DNA of 64,000 nt from Erigeron canadensis (lineage: Eukaryota; Streptophyta; Magnoliopsida; Asterales; Asteraceae): assembly GCF_010389155.1 (NCBI RefSeq), contig NC_057765.1, positions 42,055,559 to 42,119,558 on the forward strand. The letters are read 5' to 3'. A program made the translations under genes and the position numbers. This document shows positions 36,879 to 48,015 of this stretch, piece by piece (within the stretch, counting starts at the first letter, position 1; every line of letters starts with the position of its first letter). The notes under the pieces are model-generated. The model saw only the letters and a list, made by a program, of their open reading frames with translations, was not told the DNA's origin and did not search any database.

Positions 36879-37197
36879 TTTTCGTTTGTTGTTGAATTTT
36901 ATATTTAATTAGATGAACTTTCGAACGTAATTGATATATATTGTTCTTATCTAAACGTATATTTGATACGACAAAATACAAAGAGGGTAAAAGAATAGGC
37001 TATGCACGAATGCTATGTTGATTATGTGGGGTTATATTTCTTTAGTAACACACACATATTATATCTAATTTTATTAATAGAACTTTAAGTCTTTAACCGT
37101 AACTAGTATAACGAAATCGAACCAAGAATACACATAGCCGCAATAATTGTGCTAACGCTAAATGCTAGTAAAATAAAAATAAATATTAACCATAGTC

Positions 37198-37538
37198 TGT
37201 TGGGGAATTTCGCAATAAACGAACCAATAATAGGATACAAATAATCTTTAAAGGCATGTAAACGTTTTCAGATTAAATTAATTTGGCAGTTCACCCAAAC
37301 TATTTAATCGGATATAATCAAAGATTAAGAAGTTTATGTGTGTATATATTTGAGAGAAAAGAACCAGATAAAGAAGAAGAGAGATTGATCAGAATTGTGA
37401 TATGGGTTGTATATATTTGATATATGTAAAACGCATAGCCCATAAACTGCCTAATTGTCAATCATTTATGCATGTTTCAATTCGTAAGTTGACAAAATTA
37501 GCCCTTTTAACTTCCGAAATATTCTCACTATAACAACA
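37198..37538 (+). mobile_element. solo LTR with 5-bp target duplication
   Basis: A 341-bp segment that starts TGTTGGGGAATTTC and ends CACTATAACAACA, so TG...CA, between exact 5-bp repeats TAGTC at 37193-37197 and 37539-37543. Copy B of the surrounding duplication has the corresponding unoccupied site. The first 130 bp also match, on the other strand, sequence at about 47300-47434. No internal retrotransposon region is present, so it is a solo LTR. Confidence 0.88.
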
Positions 37539-37732
37539 TAGTCAAGTTATCAAGCCAACAATGAACTTTGGTCCTATGTTTTAGGATAGGATGTTTGTTG
37601 GCAAAACACTTGGTGGTTTGAAAGGACGTGACGAAAATCAAAATTTACAGAAAGACTGCAACATCGACATTCCGTCGACGAGTAGCCTACGCAGCAGATA
37701 ACACCATTAATGTGCCTTCCATGTGTCTCATC

Positions 37733-37793
37733 CACATTCTCTGTCTATGACACGTGATCATACTTGTCACGTGATTTTCCTCACGTACGTGTG
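37733..37793. promoter_or_regulatory. ACGT-core (G-box) cluster, copy A
   Basis: CACGTG occurs at 37751-37756 and 37768-37773, and a TCACGTACGTGTG follows at about 37781. A third site seen in copy B (CCACGTGTC) is CCATGTGTC here. G-boxes bind bZIP and bHLH factors; their function here is inferred. Confidence 0.5.
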
Positions 37794-38703
37794 CTACTTT
37801 ACATTTACATTTACAATTTCAATTCAAATTCGAAGATGAAAGTTTGTACATTTAATAAAATTTTAAGAATTTTTTTTCCATTATGGATCAATCTTTTTAT
37901 ACATAGCTTTTCAGCTTTTCAATATTTAAAATAAGGTGAACCTCAATAAAAATCAATAAAATTAAGATGAAATTAACTTTAAAAGAAAATAACGAGAAAA
38001 AATACCTTACCAAAGGCATGTAATTTTTTTGAGAAATAATACGGCTGATAAAAAGTACATAATAAATAATTATAAAATAATGTCATGTCATTAAAAATAA
38101 TGTCACGTAATTAAAAAATTTCCACGTCATCATGTACATGTGTCAAATATTACTATTTTCGTGAATAAGTAAAAGTTCATTGCTAAAAAGGAAAACTTTT
38201 AAAAGTCATTGTTATTTTCGTGATTTAGTCGAAAGGTACTTTTTATTTTCTGCAGTTAATTTTTTTTTTAAAATATTTTAAAAATTAAAAGTTATTAAAA
38301 AAGGAATAATAGTTTATTTATAAGAAAGTAGAAATAGTAAAAATAATGATATATAATATGTAGAGTGATAAATATACATTTATAATAATGGAAAATGACC
38401 CGTAATGCAAACTTTACATAAGCTTATGTACTGCCACTTTAAAAAAAGTTATAAAAACCTTTGAATTTGATAAACATACTTATCCCCCCTGAATATTACA
38501 TAACCTCCCCCAAATTTTACATAATCCCCCCTGCTTTACCTAAGATAGGTACTGCATGTTTTACCTAACGTTTTCTCTTATAATAATGCATGTTTTATGT
38601 AGTTGTAAACTGTACAATAAAATCTCTACCTAATACTCTTTTTGAAATTATTTATAACATAGATCTTTCAACTATTAAAATAACTATCACCCCTAAAAAT
38701 AAA

Positions 38704-38890
38704 GGGTGGGGATTCCCTCAAGTTATCATCAACTTGAGGGGTAAAGTTAGGAGGATCTCAACCCTTGAATTAAAATCAAAGGGCAAGATTTGATAATCAT
38801 TTTTGAATCTTAACCCTTGATTTTAATTCAAGGGTGAAGATCCTTCAAACTTTATCCTCAAATTGGGATAATTTGAGAGGATCTCTACCC
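38704..38890. mobile_element. MULE-like foldback MITE
   Basis: A 187-bp foldback. The left arm begins GGGTGGGGATTCCCTCAAGT, the right arm (read inward) GGGTAGAGATCCTCTCAAAT, and both continue through AACCCTTGAATTAAAATCA-like sequence for about 85 bp. Flanks AAAAATAAA (38695-38703) and AAAACTAAA (38891-38899) are a 9-bp target duplication with one mismatch, in poor-complexity sequence. Confidence 0.72.
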
Positions 38891-39292
38891 AAAACTAAAT
38901 TACTTTTACATTAATAACTACAGTACATCGCTAGCCTATCGTTACCGGCCTCACCGGTCTTCGCCGCCACCATTCATTACTATCGTTTAGACTTAAAGGA
39001 TAAATTTCGTTTGTTGTTGAATTTTATATTTAATTAGATGAACTTTCGAACGTAATTGTCATATATTGTTCTTAACTAAACGTATATTTGATACGACAAA
39101 ATACAAAGAGAGTAAAAGAATAGGCTATATGCACGAATGCTATATATCTGTTGATTATGTGGGATTGTGGGGTTATATTTCTTTTGTAACACACACATAT
39201 TATATCTAATTATTTAATAATAGAACTCTAAGTCTTAATTTAACCGTAACTAGTATAACGAAATCGAATCAAGAATAAACATAAACGTAATA

Positions 39293-39479
39293 CAAACAAC
39301 CTTCATGTGGCTATCTACCAGATCTAAGCTCGGCACAATCGATCGGAATAGTTGGACATCTTTTAATATTTAGTCTTATTTGATATGTTTTGTTATGTTT
39401 CATCTTGACTCTCTTGTTAATACAAGCACCCTGTTTGTTTTATTTATGAAATATATTGTTGTTAAAAAAACAAAAAAAA
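39293..39479 (+). mobile_element. 5'-truncated LINE-like (non-LTR) insertion
   Basis: A segment of about 185 bp present in copy B of the duplication but not in copy A. It is flanked by direct repeats AACATAAACGTAATA (about 39278-39292 and 39480-39493). It ends with TTGTTAAAAAAACAAAAAAA, an A-rich tail typical of non-LTR retrotransposons. No reading frame remains. It may be a LINE 3' end or a SINE-like unit. Confidence 0.7.
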
Positions 39480-39732
39480 ACATAAACGTAATAATTGTGC
39501 CAAATGCTAGTAAAATAAAAATAAAAATGAAATAAAAATTAACCGTAATCAAGTTATCAAGCCAACAATGAACTTTGGTCCTATGTTTTAGGATAGGATG
39601 TTTGTTGGCAAAACACTTGGTGGGTTTGAAAGGACGTAATACGAGTAATTAAAAACACTTGGTTTATAATCGAAATTTACAGAAAGACTGCAGGTCAACA
39701 TACCGTCGACGAGTAGCCTACTTTGTGCCTTC

Positions 39733-39803
39733 CACGTGTCTCATCTACATTCTCTGTCTATGACACGTGATCATACTTGTCACGTGATTCCCCTTACGTA
39801 CGT
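39733..39803. promoter_or_regulatory. ACGT-core (G-box) cluster, copy B, upstream of NAC gene
   Basis: Three CACGTG sites (39733-39738, 39764-39769, 39781-39786) and an ACGTACGTGG follow one another within about 70 bp, about 1.4 kb upstream of the NAC start codon. The combination resembles ABA-response (ABRE/G-box) clusters. Its role on the NAC gene is inference. Confidence 0.5.
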
Positions 39804-40524
39804 GGGTTATTTCAATGTTACTATTACATTTCCATAAAAATATTAATATTTAATTAAAAACATGCGAATTCACATTTACAAATTCAATTCAAATCCTGTA
39901 TTAAACTTTAAAAAATCCTTCCAACTATATCTATATGTTATAGTATAGTATATAAAGAAATAAATGGTGACATCATTCGTACCATACATTCATAACATTA
40001 CGCAATTTTAGATATTGCTACTTTTCATATATATACCGAAGACTAAGTTTGTAACTTTGTACATTAAATAAAAGAAAAAAAAAAGGGTTCTTGCTAAAAG
40101 CAACTCTTAGTATTGTAGTTAAGTTTCATTAAATAGTTGTACATTTACCATAAAATTCAAGGGTGAGTTTTTATATAAAAAGATACAAATTTTTTATGCA
40201 CGTTAAATGCAGCCCTTAAGGCTGCGTTTAGCATTTTCCAAAATTATATATATATTTTTTCATTAAGGATCAACCCTCTATAGATTATACTCATTTTTTG
40301 GCCATTTGTAACAAATGTATATATTTTAATGCACAGTTTATAACTGCGTAAAACATGTATTGTTATAAATGACGAATAATTGTCGTAGATTTATCACTCT
40401 TCATATTATATATCTTTATTTTATTATTTCTAATCTTTATATAAAAAAAAGTATCCTTCTTTTTCTTTTAACTTTCAACCATTGAAATACTTAAAATATT
40501 ACTCTCTTTTATTTATTAATTTAA

Positions 40525-40975
40525 ATGAGAACGGTTCCACGCGTTGCGGCAGTGATGGAGATGCGGCGACGGTGGCGGTGAGCAGCGGTAGCCGCAGTGG
40601 TGGTGGTTGATATTGATGGTGGTGGTTGTGGCGCCGGTGAGTAGTGGAAGTTATTGATGAAATTTGGCTATGATGTATTGTACATCATGCAATAAAATGT
40701 ATACATGGTTAAAACTTAAAATCAATATTGAAATTTTAAGTTCAATATTAAAAATCAAAGATAAATTGCTTTAAAATATAAATATATATACCTAATATAT
40801 CTAAAACACCGTTAATGAAATTATTACATGTAATATTTGAACTCTTAAAATAACCACATCGGCTTTAAAAATAAATTACGTTTACATTAATATACCACAT
40901 CGCTACCGCCGTCACTATTCACTACCAACGTTGTATTGCGCGGTACCTTGTAGTGGATAATAACATGGTCTCCCG
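40525..40975. repeat. Helitron-like relic with GC-rich facing ends
   Basis: GGTTCCACGCGTTGCGGC at about 40532 faces the mirrored GTATTGCGCGGTACC at about 40934, each next to GGCGG/ACCGCC-rich DNA in otherwise AT-rich sequence. The GCGCGTTGCGGCGG-type motif is common at plant Helitron ends. Canonical TC and CTRR termini are not intact here. Confidence 0.4.
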
Positions 40976-41170
40976 TTATCCCTTACTGCACGTCATACTT
41001 CATAATATCTTCCCGGCCTCTTCTTCAAACTTCAGATATATATATATAGAGAGAGAAAGAATACCAATACAATAAATGCTTCTATAATAATATTATATAC
41101 CTATACCTATAATAAGATAAAATTAAACAAAAAGGTGGTGGGTGATCGTTGGTACGTCTACAATATATAG

Positions 41171-44100
41171 ATGGATAATTTGATCGAAGGTACTAGAAAT
41201 GATGATAATGAGGATCAGAAGAGGCTGAGAGAGATGCAACTCTCAATAGCGGCATCAGCTTCTGTGTTTCCGGGTTTTCGATTTTCGCCAACTGATGATG
41301 AGCTGATATCATATTACTTGAAGAAAAAAATTCAAGGTTCCGATACTTGTGTTGACATCATTCCAGAAGTCGATTTTTGTCGGCATGAGCCCTGGGATTT
41401 ACCAGGTACTGCTATATTCTATTTCATATGTAATTAGTACCACTTGACCCATAAATAAATACTCATCATTTTAATTAGTATAATGGATTTTAGCTGTATA
41501 AAATGTTACCTACTTTTCCATTTTAATTTTTCAGAATATAAGTGGTTTTGTACTTTTGTATGTATCTCCAGAAAATAAATTAATATTCTGACAACACTAC
41601 GTTTAAAATTAGAAAAATATAAATACATGTCCAAAATGGGGTGGTGGTGAGGGTTATTTTAATCTATGGAAGATGGAAATACGAAAATGTTGTTTTTTAA
41701 TATTATTAGTTTATAAAATGAAAAATTATGTGTTATCTTTTTTTCTATATTTATTGAGAAAATTTTCTAGAAAACAAAACATGGTTAATTACGTTGGTGA
41801 TTTATGTGACCAATATATTTTGTTTCCACTTTTAATTTCACCTCTATGGAATATATGTTCATGTAATTAATCTTTAGTATTTTCATCGCCCAATTAGGAC
41901 TAATCGATAAAACTTTCATCCTATATTTAATTACTTTAATCCGTAAGAGTATACAATATTATGTAGTGATTACCAGCCAAAAAGTCATGTTTTCCCGTCG
42001 AGTCAAAAGTTACGAGTAGAAAACTACGAACCCATCCATCTCAAATACCACTAGACCAAAGACTCTAGGTTTCAAGAGCGCAATTATATATTTGTAATTC
42101 GATTATTGGAATTCCTTGATTGGAAGAAAAGCCGCCGATTTCTGGTTTTGGCATATATCTTGATCAAGAATGCTGCTACACATTTGCCCATGTTCGATCA
42201 TAATCCTATATGATACATATTCTTAATTGGTACCTTACTTGCAACTGCAAATTTTGGGTTTCCTTCATGTGTGGTGTTTTCTTTTGCTTAATGGGCTAAC
42301 ATTATGCCAGTGATTATTCTAAATTATTCTACTTAGATAGTCTGCTAGTGCTTAAAGTTCATACCCCATATTGAAAAATTTTCATGTCATATGCACATAA
42401 ATGCATAACTGTATTATTGACTGGCGTTTGTGATTTACTATCTTACAGTATAACTTTGCTTAATTTATATGTTGACCGATTTTAGAATATACCCAATTAA
42501 ATTTGATAGAAACTATTGTCACTAGCTCTTTCCATCATTCGGTCCGAAAATGAGTGGTTTTTCTTTTCGGCACGGGGAAGGAAGTATCCAAATGGCTCAC
42601 AGAGCAAAAGGGCAACACAATCTGGATATTGGAAAGCCACTGGCAAAGAACGGGATGTAAAGTCTGGTGGCGTTGTAATTGGCACAAAGAGGACACTGGT
42701 TTTCCATACGGGTCGTGCTCCTAAAGGAGAAAGGACAGAATGGATCATGCATGAATATTGCATGAGTGACACCAAACAGGTAGATTACGGTCATAACTAT
42801 AGAATCCAACAATTCCTGTTTATGCACCACAAGAAATATGACATTTGATCGAACAAAAACTCACAAGAAGGGGACATGCTTTTCAGATGAGAAAATATTT
42901 CCTTAAATTAAGTTCATATAAGACCCCCAATAAAATTTTGTATGATAATGGGGACAGATCAAACATTTAGTTTTGACGATCATGGGATCAAATTTGGTGT
43001 AACTCGTAAGTGTGGAAGATTTTATGACCTTAATTGTGTTTGTGCTTACGTATGTTAGATGTTTTTATGGAGATCTACTGTTCAATGAATGTTTGACCTT
43101 GTGTATTACAGGAATCCTTGGTCATTTGTCGGCTTAGAAGAAATGGTGATTTCCGGTTAACTGAATCTTCAAAAGGTTCTTCTGATCATAGGAATTTGTC
43201 AACTGCCGATGATGGCCACTCTGGTATGAATGAGAATGCCAATACCCAAGTTGATGGGCTTGAGAATTATGGGAATCCTATTAAGTCCTATTCAAAAGAA
43301 TCCACTAGCAGCTACAGGTCCCAGTCAGTCGCACAAAATGATTCAGAAACCGACTCTGATCAACAGCCCTTTCAAGATTCGCCACATGGTTCGTCGGATC
43401 CATATAAGGTATGATTTCTGTTATCGATTTTCAAGTGAAGGTGGCAACATTTGGCTGCTCTTACGGGTTGGGAAATGGGTCAAACTGGTAACCAATTGTG
43501 ATGGCCGAAATGCGCTGGGCTAAATACTCTATATAACATTACAATAAGAACGCAGTTTGATGAATAAAGCAATACAGGAGGACGAAGGCACAAAAAAACA
43601 TTCTTAAGACTTTCAACCCGACCCGTTAAAAGGGTTACTTTATATATCACCCAACTTGTTAGACAAGAAAACATAAACCAAATTAACCAATTCCTAAGTA
43701 AGTGGGTTAAAATTTCCAGCTCTAAATCAGGTGTACGGATAATTGTACAGTCTAGTGGTTCAAGTGAAGTCTAATGTGTGTTTATTTCACAGGATTATGA
43801 CAACGATGATGACTGTTTCGCGGATATAATCAACGATGACATAATTAAACTCGACGAGTCTGCCTCGCACTCTCTTGCTTTGCATGGTGTCCTCACTGGG
43901 GATCTTCTTTCAACCAAGTGCAAGGATAAGTTACCACAAGATACCGTGTCATCCCAGGGAACTGCAGTCAGAAGAATAAAACTGAAACGTCAAAAGATAC
44001 GAAAACCAAATGAAAGTACATCATCTTGTGTTAACAGACACCAACCGCAACCCGAAAATAAATCATCAGGATGTCTGGTTAGTGTGATGGCGGGCAATGC

Positions 44101-44263
44101 CAGTTCTGTGTCCGGTTTCACGCATCTGGTTCTGGTTTTCTTGTTTTTGCTGATACTGTTAGTTGCTTGGAACTTGAATTCTAAGCAATACTTGGGTATT
44201 AGTATGGAAGTTTCTAAGAGGCAGCTAAGGTATTGGCTTCATAAAGCTGCTAACTATATATAA
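41171..44263 (+). CDS. membrane-tethered NAC transcription factor (NTL type)
   Basis: Four exons: 41171-41405, 42526-42779, 43112-43408 and 43793-44263, giving 418 residues. The NAC domain begins [20 protein letters not shown] (from about residue 32). It continues through [79 protein letters not shown] and the exon-3 start ESLVICRL, so the DNA-binding fold is complete. The middle is acidic and Ser-rich. Near the C-terminus a basic stretch ([12 protein letters not shown]) precedes a hydrophobic helix ([20 protein letters not shown], about residues 371-390) and a short basic tail. This is the NTL architecture: held at a membrane and released by proteolysis to enter the nucleus. Release by cleavage is inferred from the family. 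A duplicated G-box cluster lies upstream. Confidence 0.93.
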
Positions 44264-44808
44264 TTAGGTTTGTACTTATGTATACAATGTTTTACATCTT
44301 CCTACTGTTAGTTTGTAAACTCTCTGGTTTCCGATATACAGTGCAGGCATATTACTTCTTTAGATGCATGACTTTGATCCATTATTGATGTAGTTTATGC
44401 AACATACTATATATAGCCGCTGCGGAGGTACTTAGTAGTGCACGTGAACCACATACTATTTTTCTCATGAACCTTTTTTTATAAAATAGCCTTTGTGTAC
44501 ACCACTGTTTGTATACTGTCTTCTGCTGGTGTCATGGTTCGAACTTTGAACTAAAAATAAAACAGTTTCATTTGCTCATCTTATTGTTTCATAGTCAAAA
44601 TTTTGAACTAAAAAAAAACTGATGTTGGCATAGTGAATTGGGCCGGCCCATGGAGATTATCTTTGATCTAAGACTGGTCCCATGGGTAAGAAGATTTGAC
44701 ACGCTTCTGCTGCCAGCAATGCGATGACATCAGCTCACATAATTCATTTTCATAATCTATGTTATGATGATAATACATAGAAGACTAACTTCAAAGAAAA
44801 AAGAAATT

Positions 44809-46260
44809 ATGGCAAATAGAGTTGCAGAGCTTGTACTCATCCCTGCACCAGTACTTGGTCATATCATATCGATAATCGAGATGGCAAAAGTACTCGTGAA
44901 TCGAGATCAACAGGTTTCGATAATTGTCCTAGTCATAAAACCGCCTTCTGGCTCGAAATCTGGCTCATCAGCTATTACCACCTATATCGAATCATTGGCT
45001 AATAACGAACGTATACGTTTCATTGAACTTCCTCAAGACGAAATCCTACCAAACCGTGACCCAAAAGCACCTATGACTTTTGTCAATGATTTCATAAACA
45101 GTCATTGCAAATATGTTAGAAAAATTGTATCCGAAATGATAAGCCAAACTGGCTGTGGTCGGGTTGCAGGGTTCGTTATTGATATGCTGTGCACCGGAAT
45201 GATGGATGTGGCTAATGAGTTCAATGTTCCAACTTATGTGTTCTTCACTTCTAATGCTGCTTATCTTGGCTTTGAGCATTACATTCAAACTTTGTGTGAT
45301 GATAGGAATCAAGATCATGTAATTGAGTTATGCAACTCAGATACAGAAATACTGATTCCTAGCTTTTCCAAGGCGGTACCAACGAAGATCTTTCCTTCGG
45401 GGTTTGACACCAAAGAAGGGTTGGACTATGCTCTGTTGGTTTCAAAGAAAATGAAAAAGGCGAAAGCAATCATGGTTAATACATTCTTGGAATTGGAAAC
45501 ACACGCAATCAAGTCGTTGTCAGCTGACACTAGCATACCCCGTGTGTATCCGGTTGGGCCCATACTCAACCTGGAAGGTGGACTGGGGAACTTGAACAAT
45601 GATGTCATAAGCTGGTTGGACGGTCAACCGTCTTCTTCAGTGGTGTTTTTGTGTTTTGGAAGTTTGGGAAGTTTTAATGAGGATCAAGTGAAACATATTG
45701 CAAATGCTTTGGAGCAAAGTGGACACCGGTTCGTGTGGTCCCTACGGAGACCTCCTTTATCAGAGGGGGCATCAAGAGCTCCCTCAGATTACGAGGATCC
45801 AGGAGTGGTATTGCCAGAAGGTTTTCTGGAACGCACTGCTGGAATAGGGAAAGTGATTGGGTGGGCCCCACAAGTGGATGTTTTGGCTCATAGGGCAGTT
45901 GGAGGATTTGTGTCACATTGTGGGTGGAACTCGATATTGGAGAGTTTATGGTTTGGTTTACCATTGGCAACATGGCCAATTTACGCCGAGCAGCAGATGA
46001 ATGCATTTGAAATGGTGGTGGAGTTGGGGCTGGCTGTTGAGATTAAAATGGATCATAAGAAGGATTTGTTTAATCAAGAGAGCGATATTGTTAGCGCAGA
46101 GGAGATAGTGAGCGGAATAAAACAGTTGATGGAGAATGAGAGGGTTAGACATAAAATGACAGAGATGGGCTTAGTAAGTAGAGCCACAGTGAGGGAGGGA
46201 GGTTCATCCTACACTTCTGTTGGTCTTCTCATTCAGGAATTTAAAAGTAACATCTCCTGA
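44809..46260 (+). CDS. UDP-glycosyltransferase, UGT71-like
   Basis: Intronless, 483 residues. The start MANRVAELVLIPAPVLGH is preferred; an ATG 15 codons upstream (44764) is in frame but adds a basic leader not typical of the family. The catalytic His is H18 in PVLGH, and the partner Asp is probably in GFVIDMLCTGM. The PSPG sugar-donor box spans about residues 352-395, WAPQVDVLAHRAVGGFVSHC to the final Gln of YAEQQ, with HCGWNS intact. Gln as the last residue usually means UDP-glucose. The N-terminal layout and VGPILNLEG resemble the UGT71 group, which glucosylates phenolics, flavonoids and hormones. The acceptor cannot be predicted. The protein should be cytosolic. No frame breaks. Confidence 0.92.
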   Translation: MANRVAELVLIPAPVLGHIISIIEMAKVLVNRDQQVSIIVLVIKPPSGSKSGSSAITTYIESLANNERIRFIELPQDEILPNRDPKAPMTFVNDFINSHCKYVRKIVSEMISQTGCGRVAGFVIDMLCTGMMDVANEFNVPTYVFFTSNAAYLGFEHYIQTLCDDRNQDHVIELCNSDTEILIPSFSKAVPTKIFPSGFDTKEGLDYALLVSKKMKKAKAIMVNTFLELETHAIKSLSADTSIPRVYPVGPILNLEGGLGNLNNDVISWLDGQPSSSVVFLCFGSLGSFNEDQVKHIANALEQSGHRFVWSLRRPPLSEGASRAPSDYEDPGVVLPEGFLERTAGIGKVIGWAPQVDVLAHRAVGGFVSHCGWNSILESLWFGLPLATWPIYAEQQMNAFEMVVELGLAVEIKMDHKKDLFNQESDIVSAEEIVSGIKQLMENERVRHKMTEMGLVSRATVREGGSSYTSVGLLIQEFKSNIS

Positions 46261-46909
46261 GTTTGATCATGTATTTGTGATTTTTCTTTTAACTTGTGCC
46301 TAGATGTTGTAGTATTATGATTGGTTTAACTTGACCCTTGATGTAAACCAACTTGAGAAAATCTATATTCTTCATAAAAATAGAAAAAAGTGTGAAATGA
46401 AAAATTGATGTCATGTCCTAGGTTGGCTACTTGGGTTGGTCATGACAAAGATATCTTAGCATGTTTTTCATCTAAGTTTCCTTAATTTATGTTGGTAAAT
46501 GCTAATAAGTATTTTTCAAAATCAAAGTTTAAAACAGATCTTGTCAATGATTTAAAAATATTTATTATGTTCTTATCTTGAGTAAACACACTTGTGATAT
46601 TATTATAAAAATATAAATAAAGCCTAATGGGGATAGATTTAATATTAATATGTAACTTGTGATGTAATATATCCCCTAAAGTAGCTCTATCATTTTCTTA
46701 TTCTTTTTTACTTTTACTTTTTCTTTCTTACACCTACAAAAGCAGTGACACCCCCTGTGCATTGTGATCTTCACTTTTATTTTCTGATTACTACATAAAC
46801 ACACACATTCATATCAATATATTAGTTTATATAATGGTACACATCTTTTCCTTTTTCTTGAATTCAATTTTCCCAACTCTTGTTTTTACTTCACATTGCA
46901 TATAGTTGA
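46261..46909. other. 3' flank of the glycosyltransferase gene
   Basis: Presumed 3' UTR followed by AT-rich DNA. No further gene or bounded element is seen before the LTR-like segment. Confidence 0.5.
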
Positions 46910-46914
46910 GTAAA

Positions 46915-47434
46915 TGTTGGATATTTTAGTGTAATTGGGTTAACTTGTTTGATCAGTATTGTCATAATAATACATCATATAGGATTGGTGGTGCGGAGTG
47001 CACGCCTATTTGAATTTATTATGACCTTAGAAGCGAAGCCCCTAAGGTACGGGGGTCCGGGGGCAGTGCCCCTGGGAGCGGGGTCCAAGGGGCGGCAGCT
47101 CTAAAAACCCATGTTGTTAAAAATCCCTCAGAAAATTTATTTTCGGAACTTGAGGGACCAAAATTGGCAACTCTAAAAACCCATGTTGTTAACTGCCGTT
47201 TATGCAGTTTTATGGACCAACAGATATATATGTCAAAATGTGTCCCGTATGTAGAATTTTTTTTATGATCATTCTTTTCTTTCTTTCTCTATGTAGAATA
47301 TTCTTAATCTTTGATTGTATCCGATTGAATAGTTTGGGTGAACCGTCAAATTGATTCAATCTAAAAGCGATCACGTGCCTTTAAAGATTGATTTATATCC
47401 GGTTATCTGTTTGTTATCTCAAATTTCCCCAACA
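46915..47434 (-). mobile_element. LTR-like segment related to the solo LTR at 37.2 kb
   Basis: About 520 bp that starts TGTTGGATATTTTAG and ends TTTCCCCAACA on the plus strand, bounded by GTAAA at 46910-46914 and 47435-47439. Read on the minus strand from 47434, it begins TGTTGGGGAAATTTGAG and matches the solo LTR at 37198, including ATCTTTAAAGGCA, GTTCACCCAAACTAT and ATCAAAGATTAAGAA. It contains a GC-rich block (47036-47098, GGGGGTCCGGGGGCAGTGCC) that is typical of some plant LTRs, and an internal repeat of CTCTAAAAACCCATGTTGTT. The left boundary is less certain than the right. Confidence 0.62.
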
Positions 47435-48015
47435 GTAAATGTATTAACTAAAATACTGCTAATTTGATCTAAATTCAAATGTTGCTAATTATTATTGAAC
47501 TGAACTAAGTTATTATGCTAGTGAAGTTACTATTTAGGGTGAGTTTGGAAGTGCAATTTTAAGCTATTTTGTACTGTGATCTGTACATTCTTTCAGATTA
47601 AAAGAAATGTACTATAAGTAAGTAAAAACCTACCCGGGGTCTAAGATCATAACTTTTATCTACAGTTGTATTCTACATGTTTCACCTAGCTAGTCTAATT
47701 CCCTCTCTGCATTTTGTAGACAAAACTTACAGCTTCATGGCCAACATGAAGTGCCAGCATGTTGAAATTGAGTCCAAAGTCTTACTTTAATTTGATTATT
47801 ATTGAGCCCATATGTCATATCTAATCGACTATTTTACATGATTTTGATTTGTATGTCTAATAACAGCTGCAGATTAGATCAGCATTTGGTATGGAGTTGG
47901 ATTTTTTAAGGGCGGAGAGACGGGGAGATAGACAAAAAGCAACAAAGAATCAATAAAGTCTTTTGATCCATAGTAGAAGTTGCATCGAATTTCTTTTTAC
48001 ACTGAGGTAGGGAAA

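Larger units (their letters stand above)
36879..37832. repeat. direct segmental duplication, copy A
   Basis: Closely similar to 39005-39896 in the same orientation. Shared landmarks in the same order are TTCGTTTGTTGTTGAATTTT, GACAAAATACAAAGAG, CAAGCCAACAATGAACTTTG, GGATAGGATGTTTGTTGGCA and the G-box cluster. Copy A carries a solo LTR (37198-37538) absent from copy B, and lacks the LINE-like insertion found there. Confidence 0.9.
39005..39896. repeat. direct segmental duplication, copy B
   Basis: Second copy of the block at 36879-37832. It lies about 1.3-2.2 kb upstream of the NAC gene. It lacks the solo LTR of copy A, lacks a short segment near the CGTCGACGAGTAGCCTAC landmark, and carries a LINE-like insertion at about 39293-39479. 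Confidence 0.9.

Noticed and set aside
43118..43523. Alternative plus-strand frame through NAC exon 3
   Set aside because: It is out of phase with the NAC exons and runs into the intron; the conserved ESLVICRL frame is correct.
45674..46006. Antisense frames within the glycosyltransferase gene
   Set aside because: The plus strand encodes an unbroken 483-residue enzyme; the antisense frames show no known motifs.
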